From: CAYSNP01 sp050945855
Lineage (GTDB): Bacteria; Bacillota; Clostridia; Christensenellales; DTU072
Reading direction: 5' to 3'
Length of the DNA stretch: 64,000 nucleotides
Assembly: GCA_050945855.1 (NCBI GenBank)
Contig: JBMNTS010000002.1
Coordinates: 13,744-77,743, forward strand
Shown one piece after another: positions 1 to 8,202 of the stretch. The position numbers were made by a program, and so were the translations under genes. The notes beneath the pieces were generated by a model, which worked only from the letters and a program-made list of their open reading frames with translations, did no database searches and had not been told where the DNA came from. Each line of letters starts with the position of its first letter. Position 1 is the stretch's first letter.

Positions 1-362
1 TGCTTGGAAGAATTGGTGTAGGATACTATCCCCTCATAGAATATTTCGCTTGCGCCGGGTACCTGCGTTATTTTCGCGCTGAGCAATCCTCCCGTACAGC
101 TTTCCGCTGTGGCTACGGTGAGATTGTTTTCGGACAAGAAATCCACCAAAGTCTTTTGCAGGCTTATATCCCCGGTATTGTAAATCCTCTCGTCCAATAC
201 CTGTTCCGCCTGCGCGATATCCTCTTGCTCGGCATCAAAAATACAAAGCCTTACGTCCAGATTATCCTCTTCCAATTCGTAATCCAACGCTCCGCCGAAT
301 TGGTCGTCCAGTATCTGCTCTATTTCCGTGGCATTGCCGTACAATTTAATTATCTTGTCCAT
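1..362 (-). CDS. cinA: CinA/PncC family protein (3' part beyond the window edge)
   Basis: Nicotinamide-nucleotide amidohydrolase domain of the CinA family, which recycles pyridine nucleotides by deamidating NMN. Only the first 120 residues are in the window. Residues 1-75 are acidic and resemble the KH-like middle domain of CinA. The PncC domain begins with AESCTGG (86-92) and continues with the expected YEGIVSYTNSSK. The large N-terminal molybdopterin-binding-like domain of full-length CinA is absent, because the start ATG with AAGGGG 7 nt upstream opens directly at the KH-like part. The gene follows rimO, as in many Bacillota (rimO-pgsA-cinA-recA), but pgsA is missing between them. The family call is safe; whether the missing domain lies elsewhere cannot be seen. 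Confidence 0.85.
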   Translation of the reverse strand, partial: MDKIIKLYGNATEIEQILDDQFGGALDYELEEDNLDVRLCIFDAEQEDIAQAEQVLDERIYNTGDISLQKTLVDFLSENNLTVATAESCTGGLLSAKITQVPGASEIFYEGIVSYTNSSK

Positions 363-386
363 AAGCAGCCCCTTTTGCCCTATGGC

Positions 387-1694
387 TTAAACCGTTTCGC
401 CATGCAAATAAAAATCCGCATGAGTAATTTTGACCGAATAATAATTGCCAACCGATAAAGGCTTGTCCGAAGAAAAACGCACCTGCGGGTCGATATCCGG
501 CGCCTGAAAATCGCATCTGCCGCTGAATTTTTGCAAGTCGTAGTCGATATCCTCGTATATTACCCGCAAAACTCTGCCTACGTATTTGGCGTTGTTTTTT
601 GCTATCTTTTCAAGCTGCGCCTGCTCCAGTCCCTTTGCTCTTTGCAGCCTTACTCTTTGGGGCACCCGCGGGGAAAATCCGACCGCTTTTGTGCCTTCCT
701 CTGGGCTGAAAGGGAAAAATCCCGCGTAATCCACAGGTCCTTCGCAAATAAATTTCTTTAACAGCTCAAATTCCTTTTGCCCTTCGCCGGGAAAGCCGGT
801 AATAAAGGTGGAACGGATAACAAAATCTTCACTTTTTGCCTTAATGCCGTCCAACAGCGCGGAAATCTCTTTGCTTGTCGTCCTGCGGTTCATACGCTTC
901 AATATCCCGTCGTCTATGTGCTGGAGCGGAATATCCAGGTATTTTGCCATGCTCTTACTTGACAGGATATAGTCAATCAGCTCATCGGTCACCATATCCG
1001 GATAAGCGTACATCAGCCTTATGCACTCGAAACCGATATCCTCAAGAGCGGACAACAAATCTATTATAGCATATTTCCCGTATAAATCATACCCGTAACG
1101 CAAGGTATCCTGCGCCACTATTATCAGCTCTTTTACTCCGGTTGAGTAAAGTTCGCTCGCTTCCTCCTCCAGCGCTTTTATAGGCTCGGAACGGTATCTG
1201 CCACGTATAGCGGGAATTGCGCAATAAGAGCAGCAGTTATTGCAGCCTTCCGCAATCTTTAGGTAAGCGTAATGCTCGGGCGTGGTAAGCAGTCTGCCTT
1301 TGCCGCCCTGCCACGCGCCCTCGGGGTTGATGATGCGTGGAGAAGAACTGATATTTTTGATAATGTCCGCTATATTCGCGTAGCCGCCCTGACCTACAAA
1401 CACGCTTACCTCGGGCATTTCCTTTACAAGCTCGTCCGCGTACCTTTTGGCAAGACACCCCAGCACTACAATCTTTTTATTTAGCCCCGCGGTAGCCTCG
1501 GCGCACTCCATTATCGCCTCCAGACTTTCCCGCTTTGCCTCGTCAATAAAGGCGCAGGTATTGATCAGAATGATATCCGCGTCCGCGTAATTGTCCGCGA
1601 AAACGTGTCCCTCATTTTTAAGAGTATATAATATTTTTTCACTGTCCACCCTGTTTTTATCGCAACCCAGGGAAAGCATACCTATCTTTGCCAT
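387..1694 (-). CDS. rimO: Ribosomal protein S12 methylthiotransferase RimO
   Basis: Radical-SAM enzyme that adds a methylthio group to an aspartate of ribosomal protein S12, using two [4Fe-4S] clusters. The N-terminal UPF0004 domain shows C11 (LGCDKNRVDSE), C47 (NTCAFI) and C80 (VLGC). The radical-SAM triad is C151, C155 and C158 in CNNCCSYC. A TRAM-like beta domain ends the 435-residue chain, which is the usual RimO length. RimO is preferred over MiaB because of the LGCDKNRVDSE opening and the operon position between ftsK and cinA. The start overlaps the ftsK stop by one base (TGATG), so translation is probably coupled. Confidence 0.95.
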   Translation of the reverse strand: MAKIGMLSLGCDKNRVDSEKILYTLKNEGHVFADNYADADIILINTCAFIDEAKRESLEAIMECAEATAGLNKKIVVLGCLAKRYADELVKEMPEVSVFVGQGGYANIADIIKNISSSPRIINPEGAWQGGKGRLLTTPEHYAYLKIAEGCNNCCSYCAIPAIRGRYRSEPIKALEEEASELYSTGVKELIIVAQDTLRYGYDLYGKYAIIDLLSALEDIGFECIRLMYAYPDMVTDELIDYILSSKSMAKYLDIPLQHIDDGILKRMNRRTTSKEISALLDGIKAKSEDFVIRSTFITGFPGEGQKEFELLKKFICEGPVDYAGFFPFSPEEGTKAVGFSPRVPQRVRLQRAKGLEQAQLEKIAKNNAKYVGRVLRVIYEDIDYDLQKFSGRCDFQAPDIDPQVRFSSDKPLSVGNYYSVKITHADFYLHGETV

Positions 1695-4162
1695 CAGTCG
1701 GAATACAGTTTGTTAAAATCGTCCATCGTTATTTTCACCGTGCGTTTATTGCCTGAATCGCTGCCCGAGATATATCCTCTTTGCTCCATTATGGTAGTCA
1801 GTTTTTTGGCTTTTGGGTACCCTATATTAAGCAAAGCCTGTATATCGCTTATGGATGTGGTGCCTTGCGGGATTATTACTTCCAGCGCGGTTTTTATCAG
1901 TTCCTCGGTGTTTTTTACATCCTTTTTTTCCTGCGGTCTCATGCTCTCATAGGCGGGTAGGATATCCTCCTCTTCAGCCTGTGAAAAGATACTGTTGTGA
2001 ATATCGTCATCCCAGTGCGCGGGATTGTTTTCGCAAATATACCTTACCGCCTCCACCACTTCGCCAGTGGATACGTATACCCCCTGAAGTCTTACCGCGT
2101 CGCTGACCTGCGGGCTGTGGTAGAGCATATCGCCCTCGCCAAGCAAGCCCTCCGCGCCACGCCTGCCTAAAATAATATGGCTGTCCGTATGCGATTGCAC
2201 GGTAAAAGCTATCTTGCACAAAATGTTACTGGTGATAAGCCTGGTCAGCACGTCGGCGGAAGGCCTCTGCGTTGCCAGGATAAGGTGTATGCCCGCCGCG
2301 CGCGCAAGCTGGGCAAGCCTTACTATATCGCTTTCCACTTTCTTGTTGACTATCATAAGGTCGGCAAGCTCGTCTATTATCAATACGATGCGCGGCATTT
2401 TGGGCACTCCCTTAAAGGGGGCGACGTCCTCGTTATAGCTGTTGATGTTGTTTACTCCGTTTTCCCTGAGCGTAATATATCTGCGCTCCATTTCCCTGAC
2501 CAGCCATTTCAAGGCGTTCATGGCGTGACCCGGCTCGCAAACTGGGGATTTTACCAGCATGTGAGGCAGAGAATGAAAATGTTGCAAATCCACCCTTTTG
2601 GGGTCGATAAGCAGCAAGCGGACGTCCTCGGGAGAGTATTTGAAAATGATGCTGACAATAATGGAGTTGATGCATACGCTTTTGCCGCTGCCGGTAGCGC
2701 CCGCAATCAAAAGGTGAGGCATCTTTACAAGGTCAAGCACAAAAGGCTCCCTGTTGATTGTCACGCCTATCGCAAGCTCTATGCCCGTGCGGGGTATGGC
2801 GTATTGTTGAGATTGCAGCAGCGTGCGTATCCCCACAATATCCCTGACCTCGTTGGGCAAATCAATGCCGAATCTGTCCGTGCCGGGGATGGGCGCGATA
2901 ATGCTGACTTTTTTTGCTTTAAGCCGCATTTCCAAATCGCTTTCTTTAGCGTTCAGCTTTTTTATTGACAAATTGCTTTTGGTAAACTTTAATTCGTATC
3001 TGGTAAAGGTAGGTCCTCTTGTCGCCGCCTTGACTTCGGAAGGAATCTGCAATTCCTCCAGCGCACGCTCCAGATTTTCCCGCGTTTGCTCGAAATTGGC
3101 GGGCATGCTCCCCCTTTCCGTATGTAGGCGGAATATGTCTATGCCGGGCGCTTTATAAGGTTTTTTAGCAAAAAAATCGTCCTCGTCTTCGTCCTCGTCG
3201 GCTATAAATCCGAAATGCTCTCTTTTTTCTTGCGGCTCACGGTTTTTTTCCGCCGCGCTCGCAAAGTCCGAACTCGGATAAACGGGGCTGAATTCCTTTT
3301 CCTGCTCCGCCCTCTCCTGCCTTCTTGCGGCAAGGCGCGCTTTGAAATCGTATGTCTTGTCCCGCTCCGCTTTTTCCTTTTCCGCTTCCGCTTTTCTTTG
3401 CCGCTCCAGATAATCCTCATAAATGCCGTTGCCTTTTACGGGCTGCGGGCGTATGGGGTGCGTGGGCTCATTTAATCCGAACACTTCCTCAATCTTTCGC
3501 TTTTTGGGTATTTCCGCCTTGGCTTTGTCCGGCGCGATGCCGAAAGCGGAAGAAAGCGGATTGGTGGGATACACATATTCGGGCACATAATCAGGCGATT
3601 GCTCTTGCGCTTTCTCTTCCTCTTCGGGCGGAATTTCCGCTATTCGCTCTTCATCATATTCTTGGACGGGGGTGGTCTTATGGCTTTTAGGCATTAAAAA
3701 CAAAGGATAAAGCGCCGCAAGCCCCAGCCCCGCGGTCAAAAGGAATGACACCAGCACGGCGTAAGGATAGGAAAGCAGCATCAGCGGCAAAGAAAGGAGA
3801 GAAATCAGCACGCCGCCTACGGTTTCGGACTCAAAGGGACCGAAGATATAGGTGTTAAGACCGTCAACAATAAGCTGCTTGCAGAACATTATATGCAATG
3901 TGATAATAAAACTGAAAAACAAAGCGATAAGGATAATCGCCCGTATATGAGGGATATTGACCTTTTTGCCAATCAAAAGACCGATAAACAAAGCGGTCAG
4001 CCCCAATATGTAAGCGTATACGGCATACCCGAACACGCCTATGACAATGTTTTTTGTAAAGGGAAAAAGCAACAGCGAACTGAACACCGCAAGCAAAACC
4101 AGCCCTGCTGTATACATGGCTTTAGGCGATAATTTGTGGTTATCCTTCCCGCGCTGTTTCAC
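1694..4162 (-). CDS. ftsK: DNA translocase FtsK/SpoIIIE
   Basis: Hexameric septal DNA pump that clears chromosomes from the division or sporulation septum. The 822-residue chain has four hydrophobic segments within the first ~165 residues, then a charged linker rich in E, K, R and A (~170-360). The motor domain has Walker A GATGSGKSV near residue 486 and a Walker B-like IVLIIDELADL. A C-terminal winged-helix gamma domain (about 760-822), which reads KOPS/SRS sites, ends the protein. The start is GTG; the Shine-Dalgarno sequence is weak and translation probably follows from the dUTPase gene two bases upstream. In a spore-former this single protein may do both the FtsK and SpoIIIE jobs; the sequence alone does not separate them. 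Confidence 0.96.
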   Translation of the reverse strand: MKQRGKDNHKLSPKAMYTAGLVLLAVFSSLLLFPFTKNIVIGVFGYAVYAYILGLTALFIGLLIGKKVNIPHIRAIILIALFFSFIITLHIMFCKQLIVDGLNTYIFGPFESETVGGVLISLLSLPLMLLSYPYAVLVSFLLTAGLGLAALYPLFLMPKSHKTTPVQEYDEERIAEIPPEEEEKAQEQSPDYVPEYVYPTNPLSSAFGIAPDKAKAEIPKKRKIEEVFGLNEPTHPIRPQPVKGNGIYEDYLERQRKAEAEKEKAERDKTYDFKARLAARRQERAEQEKEFSPVYPSSDFASAAEKNREPQEKREHFGFIADEDEDEDDFFAKKPYKAPGIDIFRLHTERGSMPANFEQTRENLERALEELQIPSEVKAATRGPTFTRYELKFTKSNLSIKKLNAKESDLEMRLKAKKVSIIAPIPGTDRFGIDLPNEVRDIVGIRTLLQSQQYAIPRTGIELAIGVTINREPFVLDLVKMPHLLIAGATGSGKSVCINSIIVSIIFKYSPEDVRLLLIDPKRVDLQHFHSLPHMLVKSPVCEPGHAMNALKWLVREMERRYITLRENGVNNINSYNEDVAPFKGVPKMPRIVLIIDELADLMIVNKKVESDIVRLAQLARAAGIHLILATQRPSADVLTRLITSNILCKIAFTVQSHTDSHIILGRRGAEGLLGEGDMLYHSPQVSDAVRLQGVYVSTGEVVEAVRYICENNPAHWDDDIHNSIFSQAEEEDILPAYESMRPQEKKDVKNTEELIKTALEVIIPQGTTSISDIQALLNIGYPKAKKLTTIMEQRGYISGSDSGNKRTVKITMDDFNKLYSD

Positions 4163-4163
4163 T

Positions 4164-4547
4164 TTACTCTTTTGCCCCCTCAGGCGCGTAACCTTTCTTT
4201 TCGCTCAAGCCTTTCTGGCGGTCAAAATTTTCCTTATTCTTTTCTATGTACATCCGATACAGTTCCTCGCTGCTAAGTCCCGCTTTCAGGCACATACTCA
4301 CAAAAAAATGCAGAATATCCACCAACTCTTCCCTGACCCTTACCGTGTCAATCTGCTTTTTGTTTTTCCACCATTTGAAATTGACCTCGTCAAGCAGTTC
4401 CGCAAGTTCGCTTACCATTGCGAGAGTCTCCTTTTGCAGCCACTCCTCCATGGAAATATTTTCCAATCCCCGCCCTGCGATAACCGAATTGTCGAACAAT
4501 TGCTGCAATTCAAAAATAGTGTCCAGTTTGTCTTTTGCTCCGCCCAT
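4164..4547 (-). CDS. Dimeric-type dUTP diphosphatase (DUTPase_2 family)
   Basis: All-alpha NTP pyrophosphohydrolase that hydrolyses dUTP (and dUDP in studied relatives) to dUMP, keeping uracil out of DNA and feeding dTMP synthesis. At 127 residues it is short for the family. It keeps two acidic helices: ELAELLDEVNFKWWK (residues 46-60) and EELVDILHFF, whose E and D residues form the Mg site. AGGAG lies 6 nt before ATG. It sits between the M16 peptidase and ftsK genes. A MazG-like pyrophosphatase of other specificity is possible, but the FKWWK and DILHFF signatures favour dUTPase. Confidence 0.82.
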   Translation of the reverse strand: MGGAKDKLDTIFELQQLFDNSVIAGRGLENISMEEWLQKETLAMVSELAELLDEVNFKWWKNKKQIDTVRVREELVDILHFFVSMCLKAGLSSEELYRMYIEKNKENFDRQKGLSEKKGYAPEGAKE

Positions 4548-4556
4548 CTTTTGCTC

Positions 4557-5816
4557 CTAACTCTTAATCTCGGCAAGCAAATCCAAGTTTATGCTTTTGC
4601 CCACGCAGCTTGCGCTGACCTTGTCAAGGTCAAGAATGGTATTGATAAGTTCCGCGGTATCCTGCAAGGTGATTTGCTCTATTTCCGCAAGTTCTCTGTC
4701 CAGTTCGAAAAGGTCGTTTTTCATTATCAGGTTTCTGCCGTTGGTGCGCATAATGGAAGAGCTTGATTCCGCGCCCAATACCATTTTGCTTTTTAGCTGC
4801 GCTTTGCCCTTATTGAATTCCTTCTGCGTAATACCGCCGCTCTTTAATTCGCTTATAACTTTTTTGATGGCACCCAACGCCTTCTGCACATAATCCGGAC
4901 TGGTGCCCAGATAAAGCACAAAGTAGCCGTCGTCCAGGTAATGAATGGGCAGAGTGTATACGGAATAAACAAGCCCCAGCTTTTCCCTTACTTCCTGAAA
5001 CATCCTGCTGCTCATGCCGCCGCCTATTATACTGTTAAGCAGCATTAACGCCTTGCGCATGGGATGCCTTCCGCTGATACAGGGAAAACTGAAGGCTATA
5101 TTTGCCTGCTCGGTGGGTTTTTCCTTGCAAATGCACTCGCTTACCAATTCCGCGGGGGGCAAAACTATTGATTTTTCGCCGTTAGGTTTGATTTTACCTT
5201 CAAAAAATTCCTTGACCAATTCCACTGCGGCGCTTTCGGAGATATTGCCCGTCATAACGATATAGGTATTGTCCGCGGTGTAAAAACGGGACATATAATC
5301 CTTTATCATTTTATAATTGATGGCGTTGACCGTCTCCGCGGTGCCGAGTATGGGCAAAGCCAGAGGACTGTCCTTAAAATGCGCTTTGCTTACAAGCTCA
5401 AAACATAAGTCCTCGCCGTTATCCTCGGTCATATTGATTTCCTCTACGATTACCCCTTTTTCCCTTTGCAGGTTTTCCTCGGTAAAGGTGGCGTTGAGAT
5501 ATATGTCGCTGAGGATATCTATGCATTGACGGGCGTATTCGTCGGTGGAAACGGTGTAATATGCGGTCATATTTTTGGAAGTGAAAGCATTGATGTTTGC
5601 TCCGATGCTCTCCATTTCGTCAGCTATATCATAGGCGTTGCGGGTAGCCGTGCCCTTAAAGACCATATGTTCGATAAGGTGGGAAATACCGTTGTTTTCG
5701 GGGGTTTCGTTTATGCTGCCCGTCTCTACGAAAACGCCTATGGAAAGAGAGCGCGTATTGCTCATCGGGGTTACTGCCAGGGTTAAGCCGCTATCAAATT
5801 TTATAATCTTATTCAT
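4557..5816 (-). CDS. M16 family zinc peptidase (MlpA/YmxG type)
   Basis: Processing-peptidase-like metalloprotease of 419 residues with two homologous halves. The inverted zinc motif HxxEH is intact (H46, E49, H50 in HLIEHMVFKGT), and the third ligand is expected near E126 in GVIVEEINMT. The second half carries the substrate-binding GGGMSSRMFQEVREKLGLVY. No signal peptide is seen, so it should be cytoplasmic. Its place next to a ylxY-like gene and upstream of ftsK matches the ylxY-mlpA region of Bacillus. Its substrate is unknown. A good sigma-A promoter lies 42 nt upstream. Confidence 0.9.
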   Translation of the reverse strand: MNKIIKFDSGLTLAVTPMSNTRSLSIGVFVETGSINETPENNGISHLIEHMVFKGTATRNAYDIADEMESIGANINAFTSKNMTAYYTVSTDEYARQCIDILSDIYLNATFTEENLQREKGVIVEEINMTEDNGEDLCFELVSKAHFKDSPLALPILGTAETVNAINYKMIKDYMSRFYTADNTYIVMTGNISESAAVELVKEFFEGKIKPNGEKSIVLPPAELVSECICKEKPTEQANIAFSFPCISGRHPMRKALMLLNSIIGGGMSSRMFQEVREKLGLVYSVYTLPIHYLDDGYFVLYLGTSPDYVQKALGAIKKVISELKSGGITQKEFNKGKAQLKSKMVLGAESSSSIMRTNGRNLIMKNDLFELDRELAEIEQITLQDTAELINTILDLDKVSASCVGKSINLDLLAEIKS

Positions 5817-5857
5817 ATCGCTCCGTTATGCAAAATTTTCCATTGCCGTTATATCTT

Positions 5858-5886
5858 ATTATATACCAAAAACAGCTTTTATACAA
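5858..5886 (-). promoter_or_regulatory. Sigma-A promoter of the M16-dUTPase-ftsK-rimO-cinA operon
   Basis: On the minus strand, TTGTAT, a 17-nt spacer and TATAAT end about 42 nt before the M16 start. The five genes downstream are separated by at most ~25 nt, so one transcript is likely. Confidence 0.65.
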
Positions 5887-5960
5887 GCGGGCGCAAAAAT
5901 TATTGCTCTTCCGACAGAGAGGAAAAAACCTTGCTGTGCGGGAATGGCAAAGGCAAAGGC

Positions 5961-6677
5961 TTAATTTACCGTGGGAGCAAGATTGGCGGTTAAATTTACG
6001 GCGGCAAAACCGTTTTGCTTATAATATGTGAGTATCAAAGGCAGAGCCTTAACAGTATGCTCTGTGGGATGCATAAGAATCAAATCGCCGTTTTCCACGT
6101 TTTGCGTGGCGCGCTTAAATATCAGGTTGTAATCTTTGTCCCGCCAGTCTATTGTGTCCTTGGACCACATAATGACCTTCATATTAAGCTGTTCGCAGAC
6201 CTTTAGCATATTGGCGCCCAGCGCCCCGGAGGGCGGCGCAAAATAGCTGCAGTCAATGTCAAGAATCTCCTTAATCAGCTTGTTGGTCAGCGCGATTTCG
6301 TCATAATTTGCCTGCAAGCTTAAATCGGTGTGGTTTTTGTGCAAATATCCGTGATTGCCTATTTCATGGCCTCTGTTTTTGATTTCCTTTACCAGGCCTA
6401 CTTCTTTCGCCGCCCAGGAGCCGCCGATAAAAAAGATGGTTTTTACCCCGTAAGTATCAAAAATATCCAGCATTTCTTCTATGTACTCGGTGCCCCAATA
6501 AACGTTGACCATAAGGGTCACCTGACGGTATTCCTTATTGCCTTTATAGATAGGCTGAAGCTTTTGAGCGCCGAAAACGCTTATGCTGCCGTCCATTGTG
6601 GTAAAGAATAACACGCAGATAACGGCAACCAATATAAAGTTGGCGACAATATCTATATACAGCCTGTCTTTTTTCAT
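5961..6677 (-). CDS. Polysaccharide deacetylase-like protein, YlxY type
   Basis: NodB-homology protein of 238 residues anchored by one N-terminal membrane segment (about 9-27). The second metal motif is intact (H109 and H113 in GNHGYLH), with APPSGALG and MHPTEH later in the fold. The first motif, normally TFDDG, is VNVYWG (57-62), so the catalytic Asp pair is lost. The same change is typical of YlxY, which sits beside mlpA in Bacillus as here. It may bind but not deacetylate peptidoglycan. The internal ATG was chosen as start because AGAGAGG lies 6 nt upstream; a longer in-frame version of 251 residues has no such site. Confidence 0.82.
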   Translation of the reverse strand: MKKDRLYIDIVANFILVAVICVLFFTTMDGSISVFGAQKLQPIYKGNKEYRQVTLMVNVYWGTEYIEEMLDIFDTYGVKTIFFIGGSWAAKEVGLVKEIKNRGHEIGNHGYLHKNHTDLSLQANYDEIALTNKLIKEILDIDCSYFAPPSGALGANMLKVCEQLNMKVIMWSKDTIDWRDKDYNLIFKRATQNVENGDLILMHPTEHTVKALPLILTYYKQNGFAAVNLTANLAPTVN

Positions 6678-6764
6678 AATACCTCTCTGTAATATAAATC
6701 TTATTAAACAATCCAAGAAAATATGAAAATGGGGTATAATCGGCGGCGTTTTAGAGCAAATTAT

Positions 6765-6793
6765 TTGACATAGCGACCGTTTTACCTTATTAT
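6765..6793 (+). promoter_or_regulatory. Sigma-A promoter of glyQS
   Basis: Perfect -35 TTGACA, 17-nt spacer and -10 TATTAT, followed by GGAGG and ATG about 20 nt later. There is no room for a T-box leader, so this synthetase gene appears not to be T-box controlled. Confidence 0.8.
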
Positions 6794-6822
6794 ATTATCA
6801 TTATACTACCCGGAGGAACGTT

Positions 6823-8202
6823 ATGCTAACAATGGAAAAACTTGTAGCTTTATGCAAAAACAGAGGCTTTATATTCAGCGGCAGCGAAATATACGGCGGC
6901 CTTGCCAATTCCTGGGATTACGGACCTTTGGGTGTGGAATTGAAAAACAATATCAAAAAGGCGTGGTGGAAAAAATTCGTGCAGGAATCCGCCCTTAACG
7001 TGGGTATGGACAGCGCAATACTTATGAACCCCTCGGTTTGGGCGGCAAGCGGCCACTTGGGCGGCTTTAGCGACCCGCTTATGGACTGCAGGGAGTGCAA
7101 AAGCAGGCACAGAGCGGATAATCTGATAGAGGATTACGCCAAAAAGCGCAATCTCACTTTGAACATCGCGGCTATGGATACCGCCCAGATGGAAGAATAT
7201 ATCGCCAAAGAAAACATTAAATGTCCCGTTTGCGGCAATTCCGACTTTACGGGTGTGCGTAAATTCAACCTGATGTTTAAGACTTTTCAGGGAGTAACAG
7301 AGGATAGCGCAAGCACCATTTATCTGAGACCGGAAACCGCGCAGGGCATATTTATCAATTTTGCCAACGTCGCCCGCTCGGTAAGAGCAAGAATACCTTT
7401 CGGCATAGCGCAAATAGGCAAAAGCTTCCGCAACGAGATTACGCCGGGCAACTTTATTTTCCGCACAAGGGAATTCGAGCAAATGGAATTGGAATTTTTC
7501 TGCAAGCCGGGCACGGATTTGGAATGGTTTGATTACTGGAAAGAATTTTGCAAAAACTGGCTGCTGGGATTGGGTATAAAGGCGGAAAATCTAAAGTTGC
7601 GCGACCACTCCAAAGAGGAACTCAGCCATTATTCCCGCGCCACCACGGACTTTGAATTTCTGTTCCCTTTCGGATGGGGTGAGCTGTGGGGAATAGCGGA
7701 CAGAACGGACTTTGACCTAAAGGCGCATAGCGAGGCTTCGGGCAAAACGCTGGATTATACCGACCCCGTTACCGGGGAGAGATATATCCCTTACGTTATA
7801 GAGCCTTCTCTGGGCGCGGACAGAATGCTGCTGGCCGTGCTGTGCAACGCCTATGAGGAAGAGCAGTTGGAAAACGAAGAAGTACGCACCGTGCTGAAAT
7901 TGCACTCCGCGCTCTCGCCTTATAAGGTGGCCGTATTGCCGCTGCAGAAAAATCTTAAAGAAAAAGCGTGGGAATTGTATTTACAATTAAGCAAAAAATT
8001 TACTGCCGCCTATGACGAATCGGGCAGCATAGGCAAACGCTACCGCAGGCAGGACGAAGCGGGCACTCCGTACGCCATTACCATAGATTTTGACACTCTT
8101 GAGGATAACACCGTTACAATAAGGGAGCGTGACTCCATGGCTCAGGTAAGACTGACCATTGACAATGCCGTAAAATATCTGGAGGAAAAACTGGCTTACT
8201 AG
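6823..8202 (+). CDS. glyQS: Glycine--tRNA ligase, dimeric (alpha2) type
   Basis: Class II synthetase that charges tRNA-Gly. The 459-residue chain begins with the family opening KNRGFIFSGSEIYGG and SWDYGPLG. Two Cys pairs, CRECKSRH and CPVCGNSDF, form a probable zinc site in the insertion region. Class II motif 2 (FRNEITPGNFIFRTREF) and motif 3 (EPSLGADRMLLAVL) are clear, and a C-terminal anticodon-binding domain starts near residue 365. CGGAGG precedes the first ATG; a second ATG three codons later is possible. The stop codon TAG overlaps the stop of the convergent TPR gene in the palindrome CTAG. Confidence 0.97.
   Translation: MLTMEKLVALCKNRGFIFSGSEIYGGLANSWDYGPLGVELKNNIKKAWWKKFVQESALNVGMDSAILMNPSVWAASGHLGGFSDPLMDCRECKSRHRADNLIEDYAKKRNLTLNIAAMDTAQMEEYIAKENIKCPVCGNSDFTGVRKFNLMFKTFQGVTEDSASTIYLRPETAQGIFINFANVARSVRARIPFGIAQIGKSFRNEITPGNFIFRTREFEQMELEFFCKPGTDLEWFDYWKEFCKNWLLGLGIKAENLKLRDHSKEELSHYSRATTDFEFLFPFGWGELWGIADRTDFDLKAHSEASGKTLDYTDPVTGERYIPYVIEPSLGADRMLLAVLCNAYEEEQLENEEVRTVLKLHSALSPYKVAVLPLQKNLKEKAWELYLQLSKKFTAAYDESGSIGKRYRRQDEAGTPYAITIDFDTLEDNTVTIRERDSMAQVRLTIDNAVKYLEEKLAY

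Noticed and set aside
2177..2968. Plus-strand open frame of 263 codons
   Set aside because: Lies wholly antisense to the ftsK motor domain; its translation has no family features and no ribosome site.
6678..6822. T-box leader upstream of glyQS
   Set aside because: Only about 30 nt lie between the promoter and the start; no T-box sequence or terminator.
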